Virus record (IMG/VR): IMGVR_UViG_3300025128_000140
Location: 1-36,647 of that record
Origin: a virus
Length of the DNA: 36,647 bases
Direction: 5' to 3' (one strand)
Numbering within the stretch: position 1 is the first letter of the stretch; every line of letters starts with the position of its first letter. A program made the translations under genes and the position numbers. The notes below the pieces were generated by a model that saw nothing but the letters and a program-made list of their open reading frames with translations, made no database searches and was not told the origin of the DNA. Of the stretch, positions 22,345 to 28,330 are shown piece after piece.

Positions 22345-22707
22345 ATGACGAAAAAATTTGAACAACTCAAAGCTGAACTAGACGCCGCAATCATGGAATG
22401 TATTTGGGTTCCTAATGAACAGTTGCCGGAGTCCTATCACGACGACCGTGAAGGCGGTCGAACTCTCGCACGACTTCAACGACAGCTTGAAGAAAAGCCA
22501 GAAATCGACCCCCGTGAAGCTAGCGTTGTAATCTCACACGGAGAAATTCAACACGGCAATCAGGAGAGGATTGACATTCTGAACCGTTACCGTGCTAATG
22601 TCGAAGCCGGTGAGGAAATACAGTACGAGGAAAATGCAGGCCGGTTGTATAGGAATCAACAGGCCTTTGCTTCCGCTATGGAAATTGATTTGACGGAGGA
22701 GTTTTAA
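22345..22707 (+). CDS. Hypothetical protein, first of a four-gene unit
   Basis: The protein has 120 residues, acidic and mainly helical (KKFEQLKAELDAAIMECIWV, RTLARLQRQLEEKPEIDPRE). AACGAAAGG precedes the ATG at 22345. It is followed by two small proteins and a lipoprotein, so it may be part of an envelope-directed set. No family recognised. Confidence 0.65.
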   Translation: MTKKFEQLKAELDAAIMECIWVPNEQLPESYHDDREGGRTLARLQRQLEEKPEIDPREASVVISHGEIQHGNQERIDILNRYRANVEAGEEIQYEENAGRLYRNQQAFASAMEIDLTEEF

Positions 22708-22709
22708 TC

Positions 22710-22799
22710 ATGAAAGAAAAATTTAACGAGTTCTTGTTTTGGGGTTTGTCCGGTTGTTGGACTGTGTTTGGTTGTTGGATTGTATGGGTGACACGATGA
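22710..22799 (+). CDS. 29-residue membrane peptide
   Basis: MKEKFNEFLFWGLSGCWTVF followed by GCWIVWVTR. The helix is rich in Trp and Cys. GGAGG lies upstream of the start, and the stop overlaps the next start (ATGA). Unknown. Confidence 0.5.
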   Translation: MKEKFNEFLFWGLSGCWTVFGCWIVWVTR

Positions 22800-22936
22800 G
22801 AGTAAGAAGGTATCACGCTATTGAAGTAGCTAGGTATTATCAGAGGCTTGAAAATATCGAGCGCAGGCGTAAGGAAGCGGAAGAAGCGGAGAAAAACAAA
22901 AAGGGTTTTTTCAGGAGATTGTTAAGTGTCAAATAA
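22796..22936 (+). CDS. Small basic helical protein
   Basis: The protein has 46 residues and many charges (MRVRRYHAIEVARYYQRLEN, then IERRRKEAEEAEKNKK). A basic amphipathic C-terminus (GFFRRLLSVK) could touch membrane or RNA. It overlaps both neighbours. Unknown. Confidence 0.5.
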   Translation: MRVRRYHAIEVARYYQRLENIERRRKEAEEAEKNKKGFFRRLLSVK

Positions 22937-23084
22937 AAATATAGAAATTAAATCCGCGCTACTGTGCGCGTTGGCCTTTGCTTTAGGTCTGTTCGTTGTT
23001 AGTCTTGCCGGTTGTAAGACCGCCGGAAAAATTGAAGGCGGTGCGGAGCTTATACAGATTGAGCCCGCGAAATCTCAGAAATAG
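22926..23084 (+). CDS. Entericidin-like small lipoprotein
   Basis: The protein has 52 residues from GTG 22926, with AGGAG about 8 nt upstream. The signal peptide is classic: a Lys-containing start, a hydrophobic core (LLCALAFALGLFVVSLAGC) and a lipobox L-A-G-C with Cys30. The mature chain is only 23 residues (CKTAGKIEGGAELIQIEPAK). The CKTxGxxEGGAE pattern resembles bacterial entericidins. It would be lipidated by the host and anchored in the cell envelope. A lysis-related outer-membrane role is also possible. Its presence argues for a Gram-negative host. Confidence 0.7.
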   Translation: MSNKNIEIKSALLCALAFALGLFVVSLAGCKTAGKIEGGAELIQIEPAKSQK

Positions 23085-23097
23085 TTTTCTCTATAAA

Positions 23098-23150
23098 ACG
23101 ACGTAAGTTCAATGATAGCAAGGACTTACGACGGCGGCGGGCAGGCCGCC
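23098..23150 (-). repeat. Intergenic palindromic repeat, copy 4 (inverted)
   Basis: GTAAGTT (23103-23109), loop, GACTTAC (23123-23129), then the GC arm (GGCGGCGGGCAGGCCGCC) on the right. The arm position shows that this copy is inverted relative to copies 1-3. Confidence 0.8.
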
Positions 23151-23220
23151 AAATACCCTCCCCCTACAAGTGGGGATTCTTATATTTATTTCTTAATTAT
23201 TTCTAAAAAATAGCTTAGGT

Positions 23221-23253
23221 GTGACCTAACGTGTCACGACCATGTGCGATAAT
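23221..23253 (+). promoter_or_regulatory. Palindrome-type promoter 1
   Basis: GTGAC-N7-GTCAC at 23221-23237, then 10 bp, then GATAAT. There is no recognisable -35. The palindrome centre lies near -31, as expected for an activator or an operator. Confidence 0.7.
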
Positions 23254-23275
23254 ATATATATAAGGAGTTAAGGAA

Positions 23276-23422
23276 ATGATGAACAACAGAAAAAAAGCAA
23301 TAGCAATGCACAACGCGAACAAGAAACGCTTTGCAGATATATTCACCGGATGCTTAGCACACGGCACATTGAAGCAAACACAGAAGAAAATAAAAACCTT
23401 TAAATTGCCAAAAAATAAATAA
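23276..23422 (+). CDS. Small basic protein
   Basis: The protein has 48 residues, very rich in Lys and Asn (NRKKAIAMHNANKKRFADIF, TLKQTQKKIKTFKLPKNK). Two ATGs are adjacent (23276 and 23279). AAGGAG lies close upstream. It may bind nucleic acid. It is controlled by palindrome-type promoter 1. Confidence 0.55.
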   Translation: MMNNRKKAIAMHNANKKRFADIFTGCLAHGTLKQTQKKIKTFKLPKNK

Positions 23423-23435
23423 TCAACCGGCACGA

Positions 23436-23468
23436 GTGACCAACCGTGTCACACCCCTATGGTATAAT
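23436..23468 (+). promoter_or_regulatory. Palindrome-type promoter 2
   Basis: GTGACCAACCGTGTCAC at 23436-23452, 10 bp, then a perfect TATAAT. No -35 hexamer. Confidence 0.75.
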
Positions 23469-23504
23469 GTAGGTATAACAGAAACGATAACGAAAGGAAA
23501 TAAA

Positions 23505-23708
23505 ATGATTAAAGGTACTAAAACAGCTACAATAGACGGCTTCACTTTTGAATACATCCCGAGCCTGAGAGTGTTGGGCGTCACTAGTCCAACCGGCGGA
23601 ATCGAAATCTACCACCAACTAAGCTACGAAAAAGCCAGCGAAATAGTTGGAGAAATTTTAAAAAAAGCGTCAACCAGTGACCTAACGTGTCACACCCATA
23701 GACGATAA
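23505..23708 (+). CDS. Hypothetical protein overlapping the next promoter
   Basis: The protein has 67 residues (MIKGTKTATIDGFTFEYIPS, then GGIEIYHQLSYEKASEIVGE). The last residues (TSDLTCHTHRR) are encoded by the palindrome and -10 of the following promoter. AACGAAAGGAAATAAA precedes the ATG. Unknown. Confidence 0.6.
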   Translation: MIKGTKTATIDGFTFEYIPSLRVLGVTSPTGGIEIYHQLSYEKASEIVGEILKKASTSDLTCHTHRR

Positions 23709-23709
23709 T
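23677..23709 (+). promoter_or_regulatory. Palindrome-type promoter 3, inside a coding end
   Basis: GTGACCTAACGTGTCAC at 23677-23693, identical to the first copy, 10 bp, then GATAAT at 23704-23709. Confidence 0.7.
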
Positions 23710-23744
23710 ATATATAGTTAAGAAGTTAAACGAAAGGAAATATT

Positions 23745-23999
23745 ATGATTCAACTAGGAACTGCAAACGGCTGGAAAGAAACACCAGCAGAATTCACTAA
23801 GCATCTTGCTGAGTGTGGTACTGAGTACGAAACAACCATCTGCTATATGGAGTACCCTGAAGAGGGTGGTTGTATCAAACGCCAACGCCAAGAGGTTAAG
23901 CGTAAGTACGATATGACCGTTACCCGTAAGGGTAACTGTTACCACAACCACACTTGTAACGAGTGCGGTATTACCTACGATGTAGATTCTGGCGGATAA
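23745..23999 (+). CDS. Hypothetical Cys/His-rich protein
   Basis: The protein has 84 residues. The C-terminal segment has NCYHNHTCNECGITYDVD, a possible metal-binding cluster of Cys and His. The N-terminal half is acidic and contains further Cys. CGAAAGGAAATATT precedes the ATG. It is the third gene behind a palindrome-type promoter. No family recognised. Confidence 0.6.
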   Translation: MIQLGTANGWKETPAEFTKHLAECGTEYETTICYMEYPEEGGCIKRQRQEVKRKYDMTVTRKGNCYHNHTCNECGITYDVDSGG

Positions 24000-24002
24000 T
24001 GC

Positions 24003-24031
24003 TTGCAATTCTATATATGTTATGGTAAAAT
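24003..24031 (+). promoter_or_regulatory. Sigma70-like promoter, TTGCAA class
   Basis: TTGCAA, 17 bp, TAAAAT. The spacer has TATATATG but no CGAT. It starts a six-gene unit. Confidence 0.75.
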
Positions 24032-24057
24032 CAGAGTATAAGACGAAAGGAAATAAA

Positions 24058-24309
24058 ATGAGCAAAACTAGAAACTATCCAACGAACCACGTTAGTTATG
24101 AGAATGTCGGAGCTGTTACTAATCACGAAGAAGGAACGTGTACCTTCGAGCTAGACACAATACCCGAAAAGGGTTTGCGTACTATCGACCTGTTTCAGGG
24201 TGATGAGCGTTTGTTTAGTATATCCATCAGTGATACAGGCGTATGCTATCAGGTGTTATCAGCTGGTGAGGCTAGAGGTTGTTTTACACTTTGGGAGGAT
24301 GAAGTATAA
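24058..24309 (+). CDS. Hypothetical protein, first of a six-gene unit
   Basis: The protein has 83 residues, acidic and beta-prone (EEGTCTFELDTIPEKGLRTI, RLFSISISDTGVCYQVLSAG). ACGAAAGGAAATAAA precedes the ATG at 24058. No family recognised. Confidence 0.65.
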   Translation: MSKTRNYPTNHVSYENVGAVTNHEEGTCTFELDTIPEKGLRTIDLFQGDERLFSISISDTGVCYQVLSAGEARGCFTLWEDEV

Positions 24310-24311
24310 TT

Positions 24312-24500
24312 ATGGATTACTACCCAAAAATAGTTGCAGACAAAATGCAAGACGGGTTAACTAAAGAATCGGCCCAGATTGCCGAAATCGGTCAGGTTCT
24401 GGTTGCTATGGGTAAATCCCGCACTGAGAGAGTTTGGCTTCTAAGTCATGATGAGGATTTTATTCCAGACGTTTTGAGTTGTTATAATTACAAAGGTTAA
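24312..24500 (+). CDS. Hypothetical helical protein
   Basis: The protein has 62 residues (MDYYPKIVADKMQDGLTKES, then QVLVAMGKSRTERVWLLSHD). It follows the previous stop by 2 nt; GGAGG lies 12 nt upstream inside the preceding gene. Unknown. Confidence 0.6.
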   Translation: MDYYPKIVADKMQDGLTKESAQIAEIGQVLVAMGKSRTERVWLLSHDEDFIPDVLSCYNYKG

Positions 24501-24504
24501 GAAG

Positions 24505-24810
24505 ATGTTAAAAGAAAAGACTACTAGAAAAGTTTTAGATAATTGCGGTAAAGAGTGGGAAGTTTATGCGTGGTACATGACTCAACACGGATGGGAATAT
24601 TGGCAGCTAGAGCCGACTGACCAGTACGGGTGCGCTATGTGTTACGTTCAAGGGTTGGCGTGTGAGTTCGGCACTGTTAATCTTCAGCATATTGCTAAGT
24701 ATGTAAACAGTAGTGCAAAGGGTTTAGACTTATGGGATTTATCGCCCCCTCTTGATGGTGATAATAGGGGATGGAGTTGGTCAGAAAATGAAGGGGAAGA
24801 ACTATTATGA
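24505..24810 (+). CDS. Hypothetical protein rich in Trp and Cys
   Basis: The protein has 101 residues with eight Trp and four Cys (EWEVYAWYMTQHGWEYWQLE, YGCAMCYVQGLACEFG). The C-terminus is acidic (SWSENEGEELL). The stop overlaps the next start. Unknown. Confidence 0.65.
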   Translation: MLKEKTTRKVLDNCGKEWEVYAWYMTQHGWEYWQLEPTDQYGCAMCYVQGLACEFGTVNLQHIAKYVNSSAKGLDLWDLSPPLDGDNRGWSWSENEGEELL

Positions 24811-24968
24811 AAATAATTTCAACCGATTGTACTGAAGAGCAGCAGAAGGAAGATATGCCGGAACTGCTTAGGCTTAACGCCGACGCGATAGAAACCGAAA
24901 TGCTTTGGGAATTCTTTGGTGGTACAATTACACTACCAAACGGAAACCAGTATCAAGTAATCAATTAA
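24807..24968 (+). CDS. Hypothetical small acidic protein
   Basis: The protein has 53 residues (MKIISTDCTEEQQKEDMPEL, then EMLWEFFGGTITLPNG). It starts by an ATGA overlap with the preceding gene, so it is translationally coupled. Unknown. Confidence 0.55.
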   Translation: MKIISTDCTEEQQKEDMPELLRLNADAIETEMLWEFFGGTITLPNGNQYQVIN

Positions 24969-24982
24969 TAGGAATTTAAATA

Positions 24983-25192
24983 ATGCCAGCACATAATGTA
25001 AACACCGCCGCACTGGAACAAGTAGTTGAAGCGGCACGACGATTTGAAAGTTTGGCTGAAGCACTAAACTTATCGCCGGTTGATAATGAATTTTGCGACT
25101 TGTCCACTTCTTTGTTGATGATGGATAAGGTTTTGGAAGTTGCTGATGGCAACGGGGCTAGTATATTTTTAGAAGATGGGAGAAGTCACTAA
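24983..25192 (+). CDS. Hypothetical helical protein
   Basis: The protein has 69 residues, mostly helical and acidic (LEQVVEAARRFESLAEALNL, LLMMDKVLEVADGNG). AGGA lies upstream. The stop overlaps the next start (TAATG). Unknown. Confidence 0.6.
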   Translation: MPAHNVNTAALEQVVEAARRFESLAEALNLSPVDNEFCDLSTSLLMMDKVLEVADGNGASIFLEDGRSH

Positions 25193-25311
25193 TGAACTAC
25201 GCGAGTAACTTACAGGTGGCGGCTATAATTTTATCTGTTACTTTATTTATTATGTCTTGGGACTATGCGGTGCCAGTATGTAAAAAAATAAAATCTCTGA
25301 TTAAGGGTTGA
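25192..25311 (+). CDS. Single-helix membrane peptide
   Basis: The peptide has 39 residues with one helix (LQVAAIILSVTLFIMSWDYA) followed by a basic tail (CKKIKSLIKG), the orientation expected for an inner-membrane protein with the tail in the cytoplasm. It is the last gene of the unit and is followed at once by repeat copy 5. Confidence 0.55.
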   Translation: MNYASNLQVAAIILSVTLFIMSWDYAVPVCKKIKSLIKG

Positions 25312-25312
25312 C

Positions 25313-25390
25313 AAATCCCTAGAGGGGCCGGGCCCCCGTCGTCCTAAGTGCTTGATACTAAAGGACTTACGTCAATTTATATAATTTACA
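25313..25390 (+). repeat. Intergenic palindromic repeat, copy 5
   Basis: The GC arm (GGGGCCGGGCCCCCGTCG) precedes CTAAGTG (25344-25350), loop and GACTTAC (25364-25370), then GTCAATTTATATAATTTA. The left palindrome half has diverged at two bases. Confidence 0.75.
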
Positions 25391-25410
25391 TTTTAGTCTA
25401 AAGATTTCGT

Positions 25411-25438
25411 TTGCAATTAGCCGATAATATATTATAAT
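25411..25438 (+). promoter_or_regulatory. Sigma70-like promoter with no gene directly after it
   Basis: TTGCAA, 16 bp, TATAAT with GCCGATAATATA. The next 165 nt hold no credible reading frame, so it probably makes a non-coding RNA. Confidence 0.85.
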
Positions 25439-25444
25439 GGAAGA

Positions 25445-25605
25445 GTAAGGCAGACGGCACGCAGTCAGTCAAGCAGGGAAACCATCAGTCAAGCAGTAAG
25501 TCGTGCCATCTGTCGTACCCCAGATAGCTTCCTTCAGGGTTTTGTGAAAGGTTCAGCACGCGAGTTTCGCACTCAAGATTAACCGGCAAAAAAATCCAAA
25601 AAAAA
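25445..25605 (+). ncRNA. Structured non-coding RNA candidate with own promoter
   Basis: CAGA-GGCACG (25451-25461) pairs with CGTGCC-TCTG (25502-25512). The enclosed loop carries CAGTCAAGCAG twice. A second helix (ACCC/GGGT, 25517-25541) is followed by a short T run. GCGA-GTT-TCGC then forms a third hairpin within the repeat AGCACGCGAGTTT. No start codon with a ribosome site is present. Confidence 0.6.
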
Positions 25606-25618
25606 CTAAAGTTTGGGG

Positions 25619-25647
25619 TTGCAACTGTCCGATATATATAGTATAAT
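25619..25647 (+). promoter_or_regulatory. Sigma70-like promoter, CGAT spacer
   Basis: TTGCAA, 17 bp, TATAAT with TCCGATATATA. Confidence 0.85.
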
Positions 25648-25670
25648 GGGAGCATACAAGGGAGATAAAA

Positions 25671-26072
25671 ATGGTAGCATGTCACAAGATAGAGCCAAAC
25701 AAAAGAGTATATGTGTACTGGAATTTACATCGCAAGTGTTTCAGTATTAGGCAAGGTACGCGAGTTGTTAGGCACATGAATAGTGTTTGCCTTAAAGATG
25801 TTAAGTATCTAGTTCAACCGGCTGGTCGTGCTAGGGTTCTAAGGGAAAAGAAAAAGAATGTTCATGCAGGATTGTCTGCATACTATATTGATCATGTTCC
25901 AGTTCCGGTGATTAGCTTTGACGTTACATATAATCCGTATAAGTATGAGACGTTTGTGAACACTGAAGATCATGAACCTCAGGAATGGTCAGAGTATGCT
26001 TATCTAGAGCGGCAGGGACATAGCCCTACTATTGAGGCTATATTTACTCGGGAATATTTTCAAAAAAGTTAA
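25671..26072 (+). CDS. Hypothetical basic protein
   Basis: The protein has 133 residues. The first 70 are strongly basic and beta-prone (RVYVYWNLHRKCFSIRQGTR, RARVLREKKKNVHAGLSAYY). The last 40 are acidic. GGGAG lies 8 nt before the ATG. It forms a single-gene unit. A nucleic-acid contact is plausible; no family recognised. Confidence 0.65.
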   Translation: MVACHKIEPNKRVYVYWNLHRKCFSIRQGTRVVRHMNSVCLKDVKYLVQPAGRARVLREKKKNVHAGLSAYYIDHVPVPVISFDVTYNPYKYETFVNTEDHEPQEWSEYAYLERQGHSPTIEAIFTREYFQKS

Positions 26073-26081
26073 AGTTCCCAC

Positions 26082-26109
26082 TTGCAAATGACGATATATA
26101 TAGTATAAT
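26082..26109 (+). promoter_or_regulatory. Sigma70-like promoter, CGAT spacer
   Basis: TTGCAA, 16 bp, TATAAT with GACGATATATA. Confidence 0.85.
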
Positions 26110-26147
26110 GAAAGAGTTCAACAGTTAGTTTTTTAAGGGAGAATCGA

Positions 26148-26411
26148 ATGAAGATTCAAGAAACCAAGTCGGTCGCTGTTAGTTTTGACAAGTCAGTTTA
26201 CACCAACACTTATATTTCAAACTACAGTGGTGAAACTGAATTCAAGTTCACAGACTATAGAGAGGATGGTTCTGAGTATAAGTTGAATGTCAACGTACCA
26301 ATAGAAATTGCTCGCTCTATCCTGTCAGAGTTGCAAACCGACCTCGACAACTACGATGCTTTTCAGGCTAAGAAAGCTGAGGAAGCCGCAGAGGAAGCCA
26401 ATCAGGAATAA
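26148..26411 (+). CDS. Hypothetical acidic protein
   Basis: The protein has 87 residues. The N-terminal 60 are beta-prone (KSVAVSFDKSVYTNTYISNY, EFKFTDYREDGSEYKLNVNV). The C-terminal helix is Ala/Glu-rich (AFQAKKAEEAAEEANQE). GGGAG precedes the ATG. Unknown. Confidence 0.65.
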   Translation: MKIQETKSVAVSFDKSVYTNTYISNYSGETEFKFTDYREDGSEYKLNVNVPIEIARSILSELQTDLDNYDAFQAKKAEEAAEEANQE

Positions 26412-26426
26412 CCCTTTCGTGAGCCG

Positions 26427-26450
26427 TGGCGGGCTATAAAACGCCATTTT
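26427..26450 (+). terminator. Short terminator or attenuator
   Basis: TGGCG-N10-CGCCA followed by TTTT, between two genes with no promoter in between. It probably reduces expression of the downstream gene. Confidence 0.6.
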
Positions 26451-26491
26451 ACTAAGTTTACTATTGTTTTTCTAAGACTAGGAGAAGTATT

Positions 26492-26677
26492 ATGAAGGCT
26501 GTTAAAGGAAACCTTTTCGCTGTTGAGATTAAAGGAAAGCTCAACACAACCAACCGTAGCCGTGACCAGTGGGCGCAAATTGTAGACTGTCGATCCGGCA
26601 GAGTTCTGCACACTGGACAACCTCGCTACATTAAGCGAGTGGCTAAGGCTAAGTACAACACACTGTTGGACATCTAG
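26492..26677 (+). CDS. Small basic protein
   Basis: The protein has 61 residues, rich in Lys and Arg (MKAVKGNLFAVEIKGKLNTT, QPRYIKRVAKAKYNTLLDI). AGGAGAAG lies 7 nt upstream. It depends on read-through of the preceding hairpin. Possibly RNA- or DNA-binding by composition only. Confidence 0.6.
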   Translation: MKAVKGNLFAVEIKGKLNTTNRSRDQWAQIVDCRSGRVLHTGQPRYIKRVAKAKYNTLLDI

Positions 26678-26695
26678 TCTTAGGATGGGAGAATC

Positions 26696-26784
26696 GGGGT
26701 AGTGCTTCGGACGGCTATGTATACGCAAGCATTAAACTCAGGTGGCGGAGTCGCTCAACGCCTGAACTATCCCCTTTCTTTTTT
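26696..26784 (+). terminator. Ornate cloverleaf-like terminator
   Basis: GGGGTAGT (26696-26703) pairs with ACTATCCCC (26766-26774), followed by a T-rich tract. Inside, TGCTT/AAGCA (26703-26731) and CAGG/CCTG (26739-26764) form two further arms. This three-way junction is far larger than a simple terminator hairpin. It lacks a T-loop, so it is not a tRNA. Confidence 0.7.
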
Positions 26785-26798
26785 AATACAAATATATG

Positions 26799-27011
26799 CC
26801 GGTTGGGTAGCTCCTAACCGGTAGGATGGTGGCTGAATAACCGGAGCCAGCAGGAGACGGTAAGGCACACACCTAACAGAGTATGTCCAAATGGATGAGG
26901 CTGTTAGGCGATGGTACAAATTAGGGAAGCTCCTTCACTGGGGTAGCCAGATTTTGCCCCGAAAAGTTGTAGGTATCTTTAACTGGAAATCCTACCCATC
27001 CATTTTTATTT
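26799..27011 (+). ncRNA. Multi-branched structured RNA candidate
   Basis: A first hairpin is CCGGTT/AACCGG (26799-26821). Then GGATGG (26824-26829) closes with CCATCC (26996-27001), enclosing TGGCT/AGCCA (26830-26849), CCTAACAG/CTGTTAGG (26872-26908) with an inner TCC/GGA, GGGG/CCCC (26940-26960) and GTAGG/CCTAC (26969-26995). A T-rich tract follows directly, as in a terminator. No convincing gene lies within. No promoter is visible directly upstream, so it would be made by read-through past 26784. Confidence 0.7.
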
Positions 27012-27013
27012 TT

Positions 27014-27085
27014 GGCACATGGGGTGCTGGCCGCCGTCGTCGTAAGTCGTTGCTACATAAGGACTTACGTCGATTTATTTAATTT
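27014..27085 (+). repeat. Intergenic palindromic repeat, copy 6
   Basis: GGCACATGGGGTGCTGGCCG arm, GTAAGTC (27042-27048), 13-nt loop, GACTTAC (27062-27068), then GTCGATTTATTTAATTTAG. The next promoter starts about 33 bp later. Confidence 0.85.
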
Positions 27086-27117
27086 AGTTTTTTTCCCGGA
27101 ATTATTAAAGATACCCC

Positions 27118-27146
27118 TTGCAATTTGCCGATAAATATAGTATGAT
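27118..27146 (+). promoter_or_regulatory. Sigma70-like promoter, CGAT spacer
   Basis: TTGCAA, 17 bp, TATGAT with GCCGATAAATA. Confidence 0.8.
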
Positions 27147-27165
27147 GGTAGTAAAGGGGAGAGTG

Positions 27166-27327
27166 ATGAAAAGAAAAAAGAAGATAATAAAAATAAAAAT
27201 TAAAGTTGGTAAAACCTCAATAGGACACCAATCGCACGTAACCGGCACCGGCGCCCACGACAATCGACCGCGTAAGCAGCGTACTAGGTCGGCAAAAAAT
27301 AGTCGGGCAATTAGGGAATTTTATTAA
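27166..27327 (+). CDS. Highly basic small protein
   Basis: The protein has 53 residues, over one third Lys/Arg (MKRKKKIIKIKIKVGKTSIG, RPRKQRTRSAKNSRAIREFY). GGGGAG lies just upstream. It looks disordered with nucleic-acid affinity, like small phage RNA/DNA-binding proteins. No family recognised. Confidence 0.6.
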   Translation: MKRKKKIIKIKIKVGKTSIGHQSHVTGTGAHDNRPRKQRTRSAKNSRAIREFY

Positions 27328-27336
27328 AGTTTCCAC

Positions 27337-27365
27337 TTGACAAATGCCGATCTATATGATATAAT
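27337..27365 (+). promoter_or_regulatory. Sigma70-like promoter, CGAT spacer
   Basis: TTGACA, 17 bp, TATAAT with GCCGATCTATA. Confidence 0.9.
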
Positions 27366-27393
27366 TGAAGTATCAACACAAGGGAGAAAAGAT

Positions 27394-28185
27394 ATGTTGA
27401 AGTTTTCAAAAGCAAACGCAAAAACAGAAGCACTTGCCAACGATGCGGAATTAGCAGAGTATTTACTTGACAAGCGTAAAATTTATTCGTTGGATTTGTT
27501 AAGCGGGTATTCGTGTCCCGCTGCGGAAAAATGTCTGTCAAAAGCCGTTCAATTACCAACAGGCAAGCGTAAAATAAAAGACGGATTAAAAACAGAGTTT
27601 CGTTGTTTTTCAGCGTCTCAAGAAGTGCAGTATAATAATGTATACAATCTACGTAAGCATAATTTTGATATGCTTCGTAAACTATCGTGCGGTGAAATGG
27701 TTGACATTCTAAACCAGTCCCTTCCCGAAAATGCGGGCATTGTACGGATACACGTTGCGGGTGATTTTTTTAGTGAAGAATATCTAGAAGCTTGGTATTC
27801 AATCGCATTGCTTAATCCTAGCACGTTATTTTATGCTTATACAAAGTCGTTGCGTTATTGGCTTAAAATTAACGAGTTTCCGATATTGCATAATTTTGTT
27901 TTAACTGCTTCGTATGGTGGTCGTTATGATTATCTAATCGACGATAATACTTTTAACTTTCGTTCGGCTAAGGTTGTATTCAGTGAAGCAGAAGCGGAAG
28001 AATTAGGATTAGAGATTGACCACGACGATTCGCACGCCGCTAAACCGTCAATGAGGAATCAAGATTTTGCACTACTGATTCACGGCACACAACCGGCAGG
28101 ATCTGAAGCGGCAACGGCATTAAAAGAATTAAAAGGAAAAGGTAGCTATTCGAGAAAAAAGAATAAAGTTCTTGCAATCGGATAG
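27394..28185 (+). CDS. GP88-family phage protein
   Basis: The protein has 263 residues. It matches the family named after mycobacteriophage gene product 88: an early Cys motif YSCPAAEKC (residues 39-47), a third Cys in FRCFSASQE (71), then RIHVAGDFFSEEYLEAW (118-134) and FYAYTKSLRYW (146-156). The family is widespread in phages and its function is not established; the conserved Cys, Asp and Arg suggest a metal or cofactor site. GGGAG precedes the ATG. The next promoter lies inside its 3' end. Confidence 0.75.
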   Translation: MLKFSKANAKTEALANDAELAEYLLDKRKIYSLDLLSGYSCPAAEKCLSKAVQLPTGKRKIKDGLKTEFRCFSASQEVQYNNVYNLRKHNFDMLRKLSCGEMVDILNQSLPENAGIVRIHVAGDFFSEEYLEAWYSIALLNPSTLFYAYTKSLRYWLKINEFPILHNFVLTASYGGRYDYLIDDNTFNFRSAKVVFSEAEAEELGLEIDHDDSHAAKPSMRNQDFALLIHGTQPAGSEAATALKELKGKGSYSRKKNKVLAIG

Positions 28186-28200
28186 TCGATATAGTATAAT
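28172..28200 (+). promoter_or_regulatory. Sigma70-like promoter inside the GP88 gene end
   Basis: TTGCAA, 17 bp, TATAAT with GTCGATATAG. The -35 encodes the final codons of the preceding gene. Confidence 0.85.
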
Positions 28201-28231
28201 GAGGGAAACAGTTTTTATGGAGGTAGTTATT

Positions 28232-28328
28232 ATGGATACTTGAAAAAAAGGAGGTGTTTATCGGATGGGCTGTTGTTTCAATATTCTTTGGGATAATTAT
28301 AGTTAGTTTCTTATGTGTAGAGGATTAA
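28232..28328 (+). pseudogene. Apparently frameshifted small membrane protein
   Basis: ATG 28232 has GGAGG 8-9 nt upstream but reaches TGA at 28241 after three codons. Removing one T at 28240-28241 would give a 31-residue protein, MDTEKKEVFIGWAVVSIFFG plus IIIVSFLCVED, a typical single-helix membrane peptide of this region. Alternatively translation begins at GTG 28254, giving 24 residues, but AAGGAG then abuts the start. A sequencing error or true mutation cannot be told apart here. Confidence 0.5.
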
Positions 28329-28330
28329 AA

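Noticed and set aside
23221-23693. CRP-type operator (TGTGA-N6-TCACA)
   Set aside because: The half-site spacing does not fit, and the conserved palindrome is GTGAC-N7-GTCAC.
25309-25314. TTGACA at the end of the membrane peptide gene as a promoter
   Set aside because: No -10 at 15-18 bp; the following sequence is the GC-rich arm of repeat copy 5.
21450-27082. Reading frames at 21450-21668 and 26891-27082 with alike ends (GAGRRR...KDLRRF)
   Set aside because: Both ends are simply the palindromic repeat read in the same frame. Copy 1 gives a similar peptide but has a stop just upstream and no start codon, and inverted copies run on without the stop. The conserved peptide is best explained by DNA-level repeat conservation.
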